Shown one piece after another: positions 1-9,946 of a stretch of 31,914 nt of DNA (position 1 is the first letter of the stretch; every line of letters starts with the position of its first letter). The stretch is from Mesostigma viride. Its lineage: Eukaryota > Streptophyta > Mesostigmatophyceae > Mesostigmatales > Mesostigmataceae. Location of the stretch: positions 3,324,823 through 3,356,736 of the forward strand of contig RPFO01000072.1 in NCBI GenBank assembly GCA_009746045.1, in the 5' to 3' direction. The translations under genes and the position numbers were made by a program. The notes under the pieces are model-generated. The model was not told where the DNA came from. It made no database searches and saw only the letters and a program-made list of their open reading frames with translations.

Positions 1-617
1 AAGAGTACTTTAAGAACAAGAGGTAGAAGAATAAGAGTCCTTGAAGAAGAAGAGGTAGAAGAATAACAGTACTTGAAGAACAAGAGGTAGAAGAATAAGA
101 GTCCTTGAAGAAGAAGAGGTAGAAGAATAAGAGTACTTGAAGAACAAGAGGTAGAAGAATAAGAGTCCTTGAAGAACAAGAGGTAGAAGAATAAGAGTAC
201 TTGAAGAAGAACAGGTAGAAGAATAAGAGTACTTGAAGAACAAGAGGTAGAAGAATAAGAGTCCTTGAAGAAGAAGAGGTAGAAGAATGAGAGTCCTTGA
301 AGAACAAGAGGTAGTAGAAGAAGAGTCCTTGAAGAACAAGAGGTAGAAGAATAAGAGTACTTTAAGAACAAGAGGTAGAAGAATAAGAGTACTTTAAGAA
401 GAAGAGGTAGAAGAATAAGAGTCCTTGAAGAACAAGAGGTAGAAGAATAAGAGTACTTTAAGAACAAAGTGTAGAAGAATAAGAGTCCTTGAAGAAGAAG
501 AGGTAGAAGAATTAGAGTCCTTGAAGAAGAAGAGATAGAAGAATAAGAGTCCTTGAAGAACAAAGTGTAGAAGAATAAGAGTCCTTGAAGATTAAGAGGT
601 AGTAGAAGAAGAGTCCT
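1..617. repeat. 32-bp minisatellite, about 19 units
   Basis: The unit reads roughly AAGAGTCCTTGAAGAACAAG followed by AGGTAGAAGAAT, 32 bp, repeated from the first base of the window. Units vary mainly at GTAC versus GTCC and at AACAAG versus AAGAAG. A shortened variant with GTAGTAGAAG occurs near 310 and 600. Because 32 is not a multiple of 3 the reading frame rotates every unit, so the open frames seen here are not coding. It lies upstream of the first visible exon and is probably intronic. Confidence 0.95.
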
Positions 618-827
618 TGAATCCATGGATTGCTTGGGGGTTGTTTGGAGAGGCAAGCCGCAGCTGAGTTTCCGCTGCTCATTTGGATGGGCATTTGGTA
701 TTGATAAACATATCCCTGTTCAGCGGGGGCCTTCTTAGTGGGAACCTTTCTTACTGCCTCCCCTCCTTTCCCGCCTTCCTCTTCCCTCCCCTTCCTCGTC
801 CTCCCCCCCTCCCCCTTGCCCCCGCAG
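618..827 (+). other. intron 3' end with polypyrimidine tract and 3' splice site
   Basis: The last 75 bases before 828 are almost pure C/T and end in CCCCGCAG, a strong 3' splice site for the exon starting at 828. The 5' part (618-740) shows no coding signal. Confidence 0.8.
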
Positions 828-1113
828 GTGCTGTATGACCAGGTGGCGGACCGCTGGGTGCTGATGGAGCTGGGCAAGAACGCCAATGGGAGCGAGCACT
901 GCATGTGCCTGCTGGTGTCCAAGACGGGCGACCCCCTGGCAGGGTGGTACCCATACAAGGTGACCACCCCCTGGGGCGCGGCGCGCTACCCGCGCCTGGG
1001 CCTGTGGGCGCGTGCTGTGCAGAACGGCACGTACAGCTTCAACTCGTACGTCGTCACGACTAACGAGGGCCAGCCTGTGCTCTACGTGATGGACCGCGAC
1101 CGCATGATTCAAG
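828..1113 (+). CDS. exon 1 (in window) of the secreted-protein-like gene
   Basis: It starts after CCCCGCAG and runs in frame from VLYDQVADRWVL to DRDRMIQ plus one base (phase 1 out). The donor is GTTCGT at 1114. YDQ.ADRW and TTNEG..VLY are the family-typical motifs. Confidence 0.85.
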
Positions 1114-2436
1114 GTTCGTGGGAGCGGCTATCTGTTCGATGCTTTAGAACCAGTTGATCCCCTAGTGCGGTTTGTGGTGGAACGGGACCGCACGATAGTA
1201 GTACAAAGTAGGGCACTCCTTGCTGCGTTTTCCCCGCCGTCTCTTTTTCCTGCCATTTGCACACCATTTCCCTTAAGATTAGGGCTTGCCGTACCTCTAC
1301 GGGGGTGGGATGGACGGCGCCCGCATAATTCGAAGTAGGGGACCCCGCTGGCTGCTTTGTGTACATCATACTACCGTTTTGGGATACTGGTATGCCGTTT
1401 TGTGATCAGATAGCAAAGGCACCAGATGGCCTAGTAACTGCGACGCACCATCGCTATGGGGACGGCGGCCCGTCTGCCTGCCCTTTGCGTCCCTTGTCAT
1501 CCCTGCCTTTTTTGCCTTTTAGATACTCCTGCTCTTACTTGTAGTAAGTTTTGCAGTAGAGATTGCTTCCCTGCCACTGGTTTTGCTATTGTGGCTGCTT
1601 CCGCCAGTGCTATGGCCGGTGCTATGGCCAGTGCTGACCTGCATTTGTGCCCCTGCTTTTCCCTTCCCTGCCGTTATGACCGTTATTGCCATTGCGTCTG
1701 CCATTTCTATTACACTTACCTGCCTTTGCATCCCTGCCACTGCTATCGCTGTCGCCATTGCTAATTCCATTGCTTACTTGCATCTTCAACATTTGCATCT
1801 TGCTTCTTGCATCTGTGTCCTCCTTGCACACCACTGCCACTGCGATTGCAATGGTTAATCCCCGTGCTCCCGCAGGCCTGGCCCCCCGCACGGAGCAGAT
1901 CTTCTCACCCACCGTCATGTCCGCGTGGGGGCGGGACTTCAGCCTCCTGTCGCCCGCCACCCTGGGCGGCGACACCACGCCGGCCAACTCATGCCCTTAC
2001 TTTGTTCGCCAGATGGACGACGAGGTATGCTGGCACGCGCACCAGATGTATGCATGCCCAATGTATGACCAAGTATGCTGGCACGCGCGCCTGGTGGCCC
2101 GTCGCTTCGGTCAGTAGCGTGCATGGGACCCATGCATGTGTGCCCGATGGATGGCGGTTTATGCTGGCACGCGCGCGTGGTTTGGGCCCCTACTCTGTCC
2201 TTAGGCTGGGCTTGGGTACCATTTAGGCTAGGCACGCAGTAACGAGCGATGCTGGCATTCCCACCCATTTCTTCCCCACAGCTAACCTGGTGCGCATGTG
2301 GCCCATCGCGGTGGTTGTTTTGGGTGTGACCCATCATCTCGGTGCGGTGGGCTGGTGCACGCCTCTAGTCCGGACCATCTGTGATTGTGACAAGGATGTT
2401 CTGGCATCCATGGCCATCGTTGGCAGGCAGGTAACC

Positions 2437-2525
<89 letters not shown>

Positions 2526-2664
2526 CCTCTCAAACACACACACACACACACACACAACACACATACAGCAGCAGCAGCACCACCACCACCACCACCACCA
2601 CCACCACCACCACCACCACCACCACCACCACCACCACCACCACCACCACCACCACCACCACCAC

Positions 2665-2734
<70 letters not shown>

Positions 2735-5700
2735 ACCACCACCACCACCACCACCACCACCACAACCACAACCACAACCACAACCACAACCACAACCACA
2801 ACCACAACCACAACCACAACCACAATCACAACCACAACCACAACCACAACCATTCTGCATAACCCTGCTGGTCTGTATCCTCCGCTTGGTGGTACGCGTC
2901 TCATGTGATGGATAACCCGTGGGTGCAGGTGCACGAGCGCACGGCGAGCAAACGCAATGCCACGGGAGACTTGCTTGAGATCTGGCGTGCGTGTGTTGAC
3001 TTTGTCAATGCTCGCAACAGCATCTTTTTCAAGGTGATCCCTGCCATCGCCGTTACCGAGTTTGACTCGCTTTTGTGTGGCATCACGCCCGGAATCGCGT
3101 GCGTCCCGCAGCGCAACTCGACGCAGAAGATGGACCCAATGAAGGAGTTCATCCCCTTCCAGGTAACTAGGGGTAAAGAGGGGTAAGAGGGCGGTAATTT
3201 GGGTTATTGAGTGGGTAGGGGGTGGACCCCGTGAAGGAGTTCATCCGCTTCCAGGTAACTAGATAGGACAACGCATGCCGATAGGGGGCTATGGCCCCGG
3301 TGACGCAGAAGGTGGGCAGGGGGTAGGGGCTATGGCCCCGGTGAAGGAGAAGGGGTTCACCCTGTCCCGGGTAAATAAGTAAAGATTAGTTAGTGAAGCA
3401 TGCGAATAGTAGGTCATGAAAGACGCGTCATCGAGGATGAAAGGCAGTAGGTGTTCAGGGGAGTACGATAATGGGTGATTAAGGGAATAGTGGGCGTTGA
3501 CTTTTTTGATAGAAAGAGTTCATTTATTTTCAGGAATGGTTCTTGGCTGGCATGCAGATAAGGGATGAATGGGAGAGTGGGGGTGCGTGCCCGTGCCAAG
3601 GCAGTTTTCCCCATTCCAATAAACTGCCTGTCAAGTGGCCGACAGACAGGTGCAGTTGCGATCAGAAAGACCAGCGAACAATCCGATAAACAATAAAGAA
3701 GCGGTTGCTCCCCCACGGCACGCGTGTGGATGAAAGAAGTAATGTACGAGTGTGTGTTAATTCACCCTGCCCCCGTTAAACCCCTTTTATATCCTCCCCG
3801 CCCCCCCATATGCCCCCCACTACACCCCCTCTTGTACCCCCCTCTTATACCCCCCTCTTATACCCTCTTATAACCCCCATCTTATACCCTCTCATACCCT
3901 CTTATACCCTCTTATACCCTCTTTTACCCTCTTACACCCTCTTACACCCTCTTATACCCTCTTACTAGAGTGACCCCCCTGGCTCCGCCCAGCGCAAAAT
4001 GTCAGTCGAAGCAAGCAACCAACCCGCCTGCAGACCGCGTTTAGTGTTCTGCACCTGTATTGGGCGTATCTTGGAGACCCCGCATGATATTGGCCCGCTT
4101 TCACTTCCCATGTTTGGATTGGCCGCGTACTTGGGGAGCTCTGAATAGTCGGGGATGGGCTCACACGGCTAAACTAGTAATATAGATTCCCTCTATACCC
4201 TCTTACAGCCTCTTATACCCTCTTATACCCTCTTATACCCTCGTATACCCTCTTATACCCTCTTATACCCTCTTATACCCTCTTATACCCTCTTATACCC
4301 TCTTATACCCTCTTATACCCTCTTATACCCTCTTATACCCCCTTGTGCCACCATCCCCTCTGTCCCCCGTGCCCCCCCAGGCGATGTACCGCCAGTTTGC
4401 CACCTACGAGTCCATCGTGGGCTCCTTCACCGTCAATGTGGCAGACAGCAGCTCTGCTGCCAACGGGACGCTGGCCGGCGTGTTCTGGTTCGAGCTGCGC
4501 AGCCAGGGCAGCACCAACAACTGGTACCTGTACCAGCAGGGCACGCAGAAGAGCGCGGACGAGCACCGGTTCGCCGCCAGCATTATCCTGGATGGGATCG
4601 GGAACATTGCGATGGGCTACACCGTGAGCGGGCTGAACACATATCCGGAGCTGCGCTACGCAGGGTGGGTTGGGGGGCATGACAAAATTTGGTGGCATCA
4701 GCATGCATTAGTTTTCTACATGATAGGATTCCGCAGTACGGGTGCCAGACGTTGCGCTAGGGGCATCAGCAGAGGTATTAGGCATGCATATGGCTTTGAC
4801 ACAGCAGGAGGGCTAACTAGTAATAGCTATTGCCGGGGAGTGTCTGGCGCTGCGCTGTGCCGGGTGCATTTGGTAGCATGAGGATTCGGTAATGTGGCAA
4901 GGGGGGCGTTATAGCTTGGTGCGTTTGGTAGCATGAGGGCATGGCATGCATACTAACTGGTGTAGTATTGATGTGTATGGTATTGATTACTACTAGGATG
5001 CCTGTATACTATTCCATGTGCGTGTTTGGAGTTGTGCTATACACGGTGGGTATGCTGGTTCGCGCATGATTTTAACCGGCACTGGAGCTGCGCTACGCAG
5101 GGTGTGTGTTTGGTGGCATCGGTGGGGCCTTGCATGCTTGTAAACGCGGTCATGGTGACGGCGCGCTCGAGCTATTATGGTCCGAACCTCCCACATTTCA
5201 GGCCTGCGCTGGTTGTCTCATCGATATAGCTTTGATACATGAATTGGCGGCACAGCTGGGATTACTCCGTTAGTGTTATGCTGCTCGTTGTACTCGCAAC
5301 ACTCAGTGCCATGATGCACTATGTACTAGCAATGCGCCACGATTGATGCTAGCAGGATTGCTACAAAATGCTGCCGACGCGCGCTTGAGGCTGTGCACTG
5401 CGAACCTGCTGTCATCCGCCCGCAGAGACTGGGTGACGTTTCCTGGTACTCCCCTCTGGAGCTTCAACTACATACTTTTGCCTATATCATCATCCACTCC
5501 CTGGGCGCATGATGACCAATTCCTCCTTACATGCAGGCTCCTAATCGCAACCATGTACCTTCCCCTACTCCTGCCGTTCCCCCACGTGCACCTTGCGACA
5601 GAGCACCTTCCTGATGTTCTAAGCTATGGCTTGCGACTGCTTCTCGTGCCTGCCCTTCCAAACCCTGCAGGCACATTGTGACGGAGCTTCCCGGCACGCT

Positions 5701-5891
5701 GCAGGACGGCGAGTCGGTCTTCACGACCGGCAAGCGGTCGAGCCGCTCCTCCAAGTGGGATGTGGCCGTGCTCTCGATCGACCCCGTCAAGAAGTGCGAC
5801 ATCTACATCACGGGCATCAACACGGGCACAGAGCCGTCGTCGGGCGAGGAGCGCACCATGATTGCAAAATTCTCCTTCGCCAGCTGCGTCG
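828..5891 (+). CDS. 3' part of a multi-exon gene for a bacterial-like secreted protein (5' exons outside window)
   Basis: Five exons on the + strand join in frame with GT-AG introns: 828-1113, 1876-2024, 2929-3162, 4381-4664, 5671-5891 (1174 nt, about 391 residues). Marker motifs in order are VLYDQVADRWVL, VVTTNEGQPVLYVMDRDRM, YFVRQMDDE, LYQQGTQKSADEHRF, ILDGIGNIAMGYTVS, YPELRYAG and IAKFSFASC. From memory this order matches a family of large secreted hypothetical proteins common in bacteria, whose domain ends near the FxFxxC motif seen here. I know no enzymatic activity for it. The N-terminal part, including any signal peptide, is missing because it lies upstream of the window. Exons are about 60% GC or more, unlike the introns. 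After 5891 the frame either splices at GTGCGT or reads through to a stop at 6023-6025. All introns carry degenerate copies of their own exon edges. Confidence 0.85.
1114..1875 (+). repeat. intron 1 with copies of its 5' splice junction and degenerate TGCCATTGC-type repeats
   Basis: Bases 1307-1331 match the exon end 1086-1110 at 21 of 25 positions, followed by GAAGTAGGGG in place of CAAGGTTCGTGG. A weaker copy sits at about 1176-1215. From 1550 to 1860 the intron is a degenerate pyrimidine-rich repeat of GCCATTGCT/GCCACTGC type. The open frames there are low-complexity and not credible proteins. Confidence 0.6.
1876..2024 (+). CDS. exon 2 of the secreted-protein-like gene
   Basis: The acceptor is CTCCCGCAG. 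The split codon makes Gly, then LAPRTEQIFSPTV, and the exon ends in YFVRQMDDE at phase 0 before donor GTATGC. The frame joins exactly to exon 3. Confidence 0.85.
2025..2439 (+). repeat. intron 2, donor half: three decayed copies of the 5' splice junction
   Basis: The junction starts GTATGCTGGCACGCGC at 2025-2040. The same 16 bases recur at 2073-2088, preceded by a recognisable copy of the exon end (26 of 34 over 2058-2091). The last 15 recur at 2160-2174, preceded by CCGATGGATGGCGG. A weaker copy lies near 2245-2260. Confidence 0.75.
2440..2851. repeat. compound microsatellite (CT)n-(CA)n-(CAG)n-(CAC)n-(CCG)n-(CAC)n-(CACAAC)n
   Basis: Successive blocks are CT 2440-2530, CA 2533-2557, CAG 2566-2578, CAC 2579-2667, CCG 2668-2727, CAC 2728-2760 and CACAAC 2761-2851. 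The C-rich strand is the sense strand of the gene. Long open frames on both strands here are microsatellite artefacts. Confidence 0.97.
2929..3162 (+). CDS. exon 3 of the secreted-protein-like gene
   Basis: The acceptor is GGGTGCAG; the exon is 78 full codons from VHERTASKRNATGDLLEIW to MKEFIPFQ. It has two Cys (LLCG, IACVPQ) and an N-glycosylation-type NAT. The donor is GTAACT. Confidence 0.88.
3163..3400 (+). repeat. intron 3, donor half: near-perfect duplicate of the exon 3 end plus splice donor
   Basis: Bases 3223-3262 match 3131-3170 (32 exon bases plus GTAACTAG) at 37 of 40 positions, keeping the GT donor. A second, more decayed copy runs from GACGCAGAAGG at about 3303 through GTGAAGGAG to GGGTAAATAAG at 3376. 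A tandem copy of TAGGGGCTATGGCCCCGGTG occurs at about 3282 and 3323. Confidence 0.85.
3401..3785. other. unassigned intron sequence
   Basis: Within intron 3. No repeat unit, exon or element was recognised. A minus-strand open frame of 100 codons (3414-3716) has no family pattern and lies antisense to the intron. Confidence 0.4.
3786..4345. repeat. 10-bp satellite (CCCTCTTATA)n in two blocks
   Basis: A 10-bp unit TCTTATACCC is tandemly repeated from about 3836 to 3961 and from about 4185 to 4345, with degenerate CCCCC-rich variants at 3786-3835. The two blocks are separated by a unique 219-bp stretch. The array runs up to the 3' splice site of exon 4 and is pyrimidine-rich on the sense strand. 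Confidence 0.95.
3962..4180. mobile_element. possible small inserted element splitting the 10-bp satellite
   Basis: A 219-bp non-satellite segment interrupts the array. It starts TTACTAG (3962-3968) and ends CTAGTAA (4174-4180), with weaker match inward (10 of 14). A target duplication is hard to judge inside a satellite. Boundaries and identity are inferred. Confidence 0.35.
4381..4664 (+). CDS. exon 4 of the secreted-protein-like gene
   Basis: The acceptor is CCCCCCCAG. The exon runs from AMYRQFATYESIVG to YPELRYAG and leaves two bases (phase 2). It carries VFWFELRSQG and WYLYQQGT, the most family-typical stretch. The donor is GTGGGT. Confidence 0.9.
4665..5340 (+). repeat. intron 4, donor half: four copies of the exon 4 end plus donor
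   Basis: Bases 5084-5104 are identical to 4647-4667 (21 of 21, crossing the exon-intron boundary), and the match resumes as TTTGGTGGCATC a few bases later. Decayed copies occur at about 4848-4880, 4915-4940 and 5027-5050. The ELRYAG codons are readable in the best copy. Confidence 0.85.
5162..5226 (+). repeat. dispersed repeat shared with 17698-17764
   Basis: A segment of about 65 bp starting GCTCGAGCTAT and ending in GATAT is about 75-80% identical to 17698-17764 in the retroelement block. Its family was not recognised. Confidence 0.6.
5421..5620 (+). repeat. intron 4, acceptor half: two copies of the exon 5 start
   Basis: Before the acceptor at 5670, bases 5421-5449 (CGCAGAGACTGGGTGACG then TTTCCTGGTAC) and 5588-5611 (GCACCTTGCGACAGAGC then CTTCC) resemble the real 3' junction GCAG-GCACATTGTGACGGAGC-TTCCCGGCAC. 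Fourteen of 17 match in the second copy. Confidence 0.65.
5671..5891 (+). CDS. exon 5 of the secreted-protein-like gene; possible read-through to stop at 6025
   Basis: The acceptor is AACCCTGCAG; the split codon gives Gly and then HIVTELPGTLQDG. The exon ends at IAKFSFASCV with donor GTGCGT at 5892. If not spliced there, the frame stays open for 44 more codons to TAG at 6023-6025. The domain's usual end is close to FASC, so little protein should follow. Repeated decayed copies of this very junction downstream fit with it being a used splice site, but no final exon could be identified. Confidence 0.75.
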
Positions 5892-6500
5892 GTGCGTGGG
5901 GCGGGAAAGTTATACTGCGAGAAAAAGAGTTTCCTTGTCCCAATTCGGAATCCGCTGGACCGAACGATGATCACAAAGTTAGCCTCCGCCAGCTGCATCG
6001 TTGGGTTACCCTAAGTAATAGATAGGAGAAGTATGTTGCTTATAGCAGGCTGTGTCGGTGCGTGTGGCCAATCAGTGTTTTTGAGGGTAATATCTAACGT
6101 CGGCGAATGGGGCAGGGTAAATTTGGGTGTGAAAACATGTATTTGGAAATGCCAGGAAGTGAGCTGTATCGGTGGGTGGAACTGGGGGGGGGGGTTGGGG
6201 GGCGCAGAGTAAATTGACAATCTTACTGTCAAGCTGTGTCGGTGGGTGCGGTGGGACTACTGGAAAGTATGATTTTGTCGTGTAGCTGCTTCGGTGCAGG
6301 CCTCATGTTGCGATGTCTCGTTCCAAGGCGGGGTGGACTGCGTCGGTGCGTGGGGCAGAGTAAAGTGACAAAGGCACCACCTGGATGCGGTTGTGCGTGA
6401 GTCATTGTACGTGTTTGCGTTGTTTTGCGCCGGTCTTTGCAATGTTAGGAGTGGGGTGGAACAAGCTGCGTTGGTGCGTTGGTGCATGGGGGGGGGGGGG
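5892..6500 (+). repeat. degenerate array of 5' splice-junction copies after exon 5
   Basis: The junction AGCTGCGTCGGTGCGTGGGG at 5881-5900 recurs in decayed form near 5991, 6047, 6168, 6231, 6283, 6340 and 6466. These are often followed by GGGGCAGAGTAAA-type sequence (about 6108, 6203, 6351), and spacing is usually 52-68 bp. The first copy is long: 5964-6005 matches 5855-5896 at 32 of 42, so it includes about 37 exon bases. A G-run lies at 6487-6502. Confidence 0.8.
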
Positions 6501-7748
6501 GGTTGAGAAATAGACCTCTCTTTGGTCTATTGGGATCTCTGTTTGGTTGGTTGGGGATTCACGACGTACGATGAGCGAGACCAGGTCTGTGCACATCCCT
6601 GTTACACCCGCATGCATCAAGTGATGTCATATTGACCGGTTGCCTTGCAAAGCGATAAGTGCCCACGAAGGTGCTCATTATGAGACTTTCTTATGTGTTT
6701 GCATAGTTCTGCATAATTACTGAATTAATTACTTGCACACGTCTGTAGTAGTACCTATTTATGCACTACGGGCATACTAGTGTTATCGCCCTAGGTTCCT
6801 ATAATGGGTGCCAGGATCTTGGCTGTGCATGTTTATGGTGCCAGTTGGTCTCTTTCGTTCGCTGGCTTGCTCTTGCTGTGTTGGGGCGGGAGAAATGCCA
6901 CCCCTAGGTGCAAGCACTCATTCCCTGGCGTGGGCTTGTACCTTGCGTTCCTGTGCTTGGTGGTGGGCATGTGCAGAAGCCATCCCCCAAGTTTAAGCAC
7001 CTCGTCAGAGCACAGAGCGGTCGGGCGAGCAGGGAACCTGACACCTTGTGTTATTGCCCAGGGAGCACGATGCTTCCTGTTGCTGCTGAATGTTCGCACC
7101 AGAGGTGGTAATATGCGCTCTGATTACCTGCTAGCCCCTGTGTTGCGGCCAGGAATATCACCCAAGAGATCCTGTATTGTGGCCATGAATGGTCACTGTA
7201 TTTCACCGATCACTTTTTTCAAGATTGCTCCACCGTGTCTGGAAGCTGCTACTGCTCCAGCCAGCACGGTGACAGGGTGTTGAGACAGCAATCAGTTAAG
7301 CCATGGACTGCTTGTGGCCCCTGCAACACCACGAGGCCATGCCGCGTCTCACAACACCCCACAGATTTATGTCACCGCAGTGTCCGGCCTGGAATGATAC
7401 AGTTACAGGCTGGTTGTACTATAGCCTTTGGGAATGTCCCCAGGCACGTTGAAGAACGAAATGGGAAGAAGGTAGGCATTTGATGCTTTGTTTGTACCTT
7501 AGGCTTGCACAGCTCAAAATGCTTGTGGCGTGTGAGCACACTTTTATTATTTTCCTATAAAACAAGTGCCATGCATTTCTCCATCAGTTCATTGGACGAG
7601 CCACGAGCCACGAGGTGGCCATGGCTGACGGCGGAGCTCATAACTTCTACGTTTGGGCACCAAATTTGGCCGTGAATATCACAATCGCTTCGTCTTTCTA
7701 AGACGCACGTGTACGCTGATGTAATTTTCTGAAGCTATTACGCAATAT
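6501..7748. other. no convincing gene; possible 3' intron/UTR of the + strand gene
   Basis: No exon of the secreted-protein-like family and no repeat array was found. An open frame at 6804-7283 (159 codons, with two hydrophobic stretches) has intron-like base composition and no family pattern. A Cys-rich open stretch at 7235-7470, followed by a donor-like GTAGGC at 7471, could be a late exon, but its codon use is unlike the confirmed exons. AT-rich sequence with TTTTATTATTTTCC lies near 7540-7560. Confidence 0.3.
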
Positions 7749-9115
7749 ATGACGAGCAAACGCTCCTCTACGCGACGCAGCCTGGCGGCTGCGCTAATAA
7801 GCCCTGAAAATACGTCTGCAGGCTGCCCCGGCTGCAGCTTCGCCCTCAGTTCCGGCAGGCAGCGGCACCTGACACTAGTCGCGCACTGGTGGTCGCCCAG
7901 ATCCCTCCCGGGCTTAATGCCTCGCCCTCTGCATCGCCTGAGCCCAAGCGCAGCCGCCCAGCCGAACCTAGCTGGTCTGAGCGAAAACTTTGACGTCGAC
8001 AGGTTATTTTCCACCTTTGGCGTTGACAGACCCGGCTTTTTCGACATGCCACCCATCAAGATACTGGAGCTCGTGTTTTACGGGTCACACGCCTCGCTGC
8101 TGGCCCTGTGCCAGCGCCTCCACGACCATTATCGCCTCGATCCGCGATGGAGTTGACGGCCGGTTTTCCCACCGCGGACCTGACCACCTGCCCGGCTGGT
8201 CTCGCCCTCGCCTTCAGCTCGCCGCTCTCTTTTCCATCCTTAAGCGCTCTGCCGATGACCTCTGGGTCCACTGTGACCGAATCCACCTTCAAGAAGCCAC
8301 CTCACAGCACGTGACGCCCCTAGCTGCAGATGTGGCAGCTGTGGGCCACACGCTGGCTGCTGAGCTCCCCGCCATCCCCACCGCCACCGCCACCCTCCTC
8401 TCCCCCCCCCCCCCCCCCCACCGCCCCCACCGATTCCATGGCCGCCCAGCTCCGCGACATCGACCAGCGCCTCCAGGACTGACAACACCATCGCCATCGG
8501 ATGCCTGCAAACGTACACCGCAGGCATCACCGCCCAGGCGGTGAAGGACATTGCCGCCAAGCCAGCTGGCCGGGCTGATGATGCTCCTCCCATCCCGACA
8601 TGGGCGGACATGTTTAGGCAGCACACCACCTCCACCACCTCCGCTGTCGCAGCACAGCTACAGCGGCAGACGCTTAATTACCTCGGCGAGGAGGCCGAGC
8701 TCGCCACGCGCAGCCTTAACGTCATCGTCAAGAACTTCGACATCAGGCGGAAGGGGAGAATATTCCGAGAAGCTTGCACGTGCGTTTGAGAGCAAAATCC
8801 TTAATTGATGGGATGGGCCTTCTTGGTGAGATCAAGCTGGTCGCCCACCGCTTTCCCCGCGCGCGGGGTAAGGCAGAGGCCGGTAGTACTGAGAAGTAGT
8901 GCTGAGAATTAAACGAATTGTAATCAGTAGTACTGAGAAGTAGTGCTGAGAAGCCATGCCCCAGCTTCTGTATAGCCATGCTGATCTTCCACCCCATGAC
9001 CGGCCCCCTTTGGGAAGGGCTCTGATAGATCACGGTGGTGCAGGTGCATGCACTTGGTGCACCTAGAGCAGGTGTAGTTTACATCCTACGGCTTGCAGGA
9101 AGTAGCCCAGATCGA
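7749..9115 (+). pseudogene. retroelement ORF1 unit A, frameshifted and lacking its C-terminal domain
   Basis: The N-terminal piece 7749-8156 carries FDVDRLFSTFGVDRPGFF and LELVFYGSHASLLALCQRLHD. The middle continues in shifted frames (8160-8540 with QHVTPLAADVAA, 8541-8789 with AAKPAGRADDAPPIPTWAD and LNVIVKNFDI), followed by the conserved HRFPRARGKAEA at about 8845-8880. The region that in unit C encodes the LWPTYLQLRQ domain is replaced by a short duplication (TAGTACTGAGAAGTAGTGCT at about 8884 and 8929). The 3' UTR (8940-9115) matches units B, C and D. I infer an ORF1 of a non-LTR (LINE-like) retroelement because of the domain order seen in unit C. Confidence 0.6.
9042..9064 (+). other. 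3' UTR hairpin of ORF1 unit A
   Basis: Arms AGGTGCA and TGCACCT flank a short loop. The equivalent hairpin is present in units B, D and C at the same place, just before TAGAGCAGGTG or TAGAGCAAGTG. Confidence 0.6.
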
Positions 9116-9195
9116 ATGTACTTACAGAGCCATGTCAAGGCGCTATACGACGATAAGACCAATGGAAACGCCTAAGGCCATATATATTAAAAATA

Positions 9196-9935
9196 TAATT
9201 ACTTACAGCAGAGTGAAATCACTCAAACCAAAGCAAACGCCCAGCTATAAACCTATATACAGAGCCATGTCAAAGCTCTATACTACGATAAGACCAATGG
9301 AAACGCCTAACGGGAGGAACCTAATAGCCCTGCTGCACCGCAAAATCAGCCCGCGTACGGCGGAGCATGATGTCCGCCATGGCCCGAGTCAGCGCCACCG
9401 ACAAGCGCTGACGCCAATATGACGTCCAGGTCCGCGCCGACCATGGGGCCCGCTGGCCCTCCAGGTCCAGCCGGTCCTCCCGGAGCCGGCAACACTCCTT
9501 GAAGAAGGCGGAGGTCAGGGGCCCCATGGCCCCAAACTCCTCCAGGACAAAGGGCACCACACGATGGTGCCCGACGTCGCCGTAGGCCAGGAGCTTGGCC
9601 CGCTCCGCCCGGTCCGCCGTGTAACCTGCCGTGAGGGAGGCCCCAGCCACGTGGCTAAGAGCCAAGGGCCGCGCCACCGAAACGTCAATAAGCAGATGCC
9701 GGCCACCCCCCTCAAAGTCCAGCACCACGATGTCAGGCCGGTGGTTGGGGGAATAGAAGGCAGCGCCATCCGCATCCTCGGACCGGATGTTCGCGTGGGG
9801 GAAAACCGACCGAATCATGGCGAGCACCACCGTCAGGAGGACAGTGTGCAAATACAAATACCAATTCTGATTCTGTTGGCCCCCCATGCAGGCAAGGTAG
9901 TGAGTCCCCGTGGGATCCAGCGGCTGCCCACTATA
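9196..9935 (-). mobile_element. retroelement fragment RT-1: C-terminal part of a reverse-transcriptase polyprotein plus 3' UTR
   Basis: The minus-strand frame 9887-9321 ends in a stop at 9321 and reads MRSVFPHANIRSEDADGAA-type sequence, then RPDIVVLDF and LLIDVSV. This PD...D spacing is reminiscent of the endonuclease-like tail of algal and protist non-LTR retroelement proteins. It ends RRTRADFAVQQGY. The 3' UTR (9320 down to 9196) is repeated at 10038-10165. At 9932 it stops abruptly relative to copy RT-2, where coding continues, so an internal deletion joins it to TATATATGCCCCTT. Confidence 0.6.
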
Positions 9936-9946
9936 TATATGCCCCT

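Noticed and set aside
10-339. Leucine-rich protein on the minus strand
   Set aside because: It follows the 32-bp minisatellite through rotating frames; period and composition are explained by the repeat.
1-617. CRISPR-like regular array
   Set aside because: The 32-bp units are contiguous with no spacers, and so is the 33-bp array at 22020-22415. Both are minisatellites.
2282-2934. Long open frames of poly-His, poly-Arg, Ser-Leu and His-Asn on both strands
   Set aside because: They are translations of the compound microsatellite inside intron 2; the flanking exons splice over them in phase.
6804-7283. 159-codon frame with hydrophobic segments resembling a small membrane protein
   Set aside because: Base composition is intron-like, with no family pattern and no splice or start context. 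It is kept only as an uncertain note.
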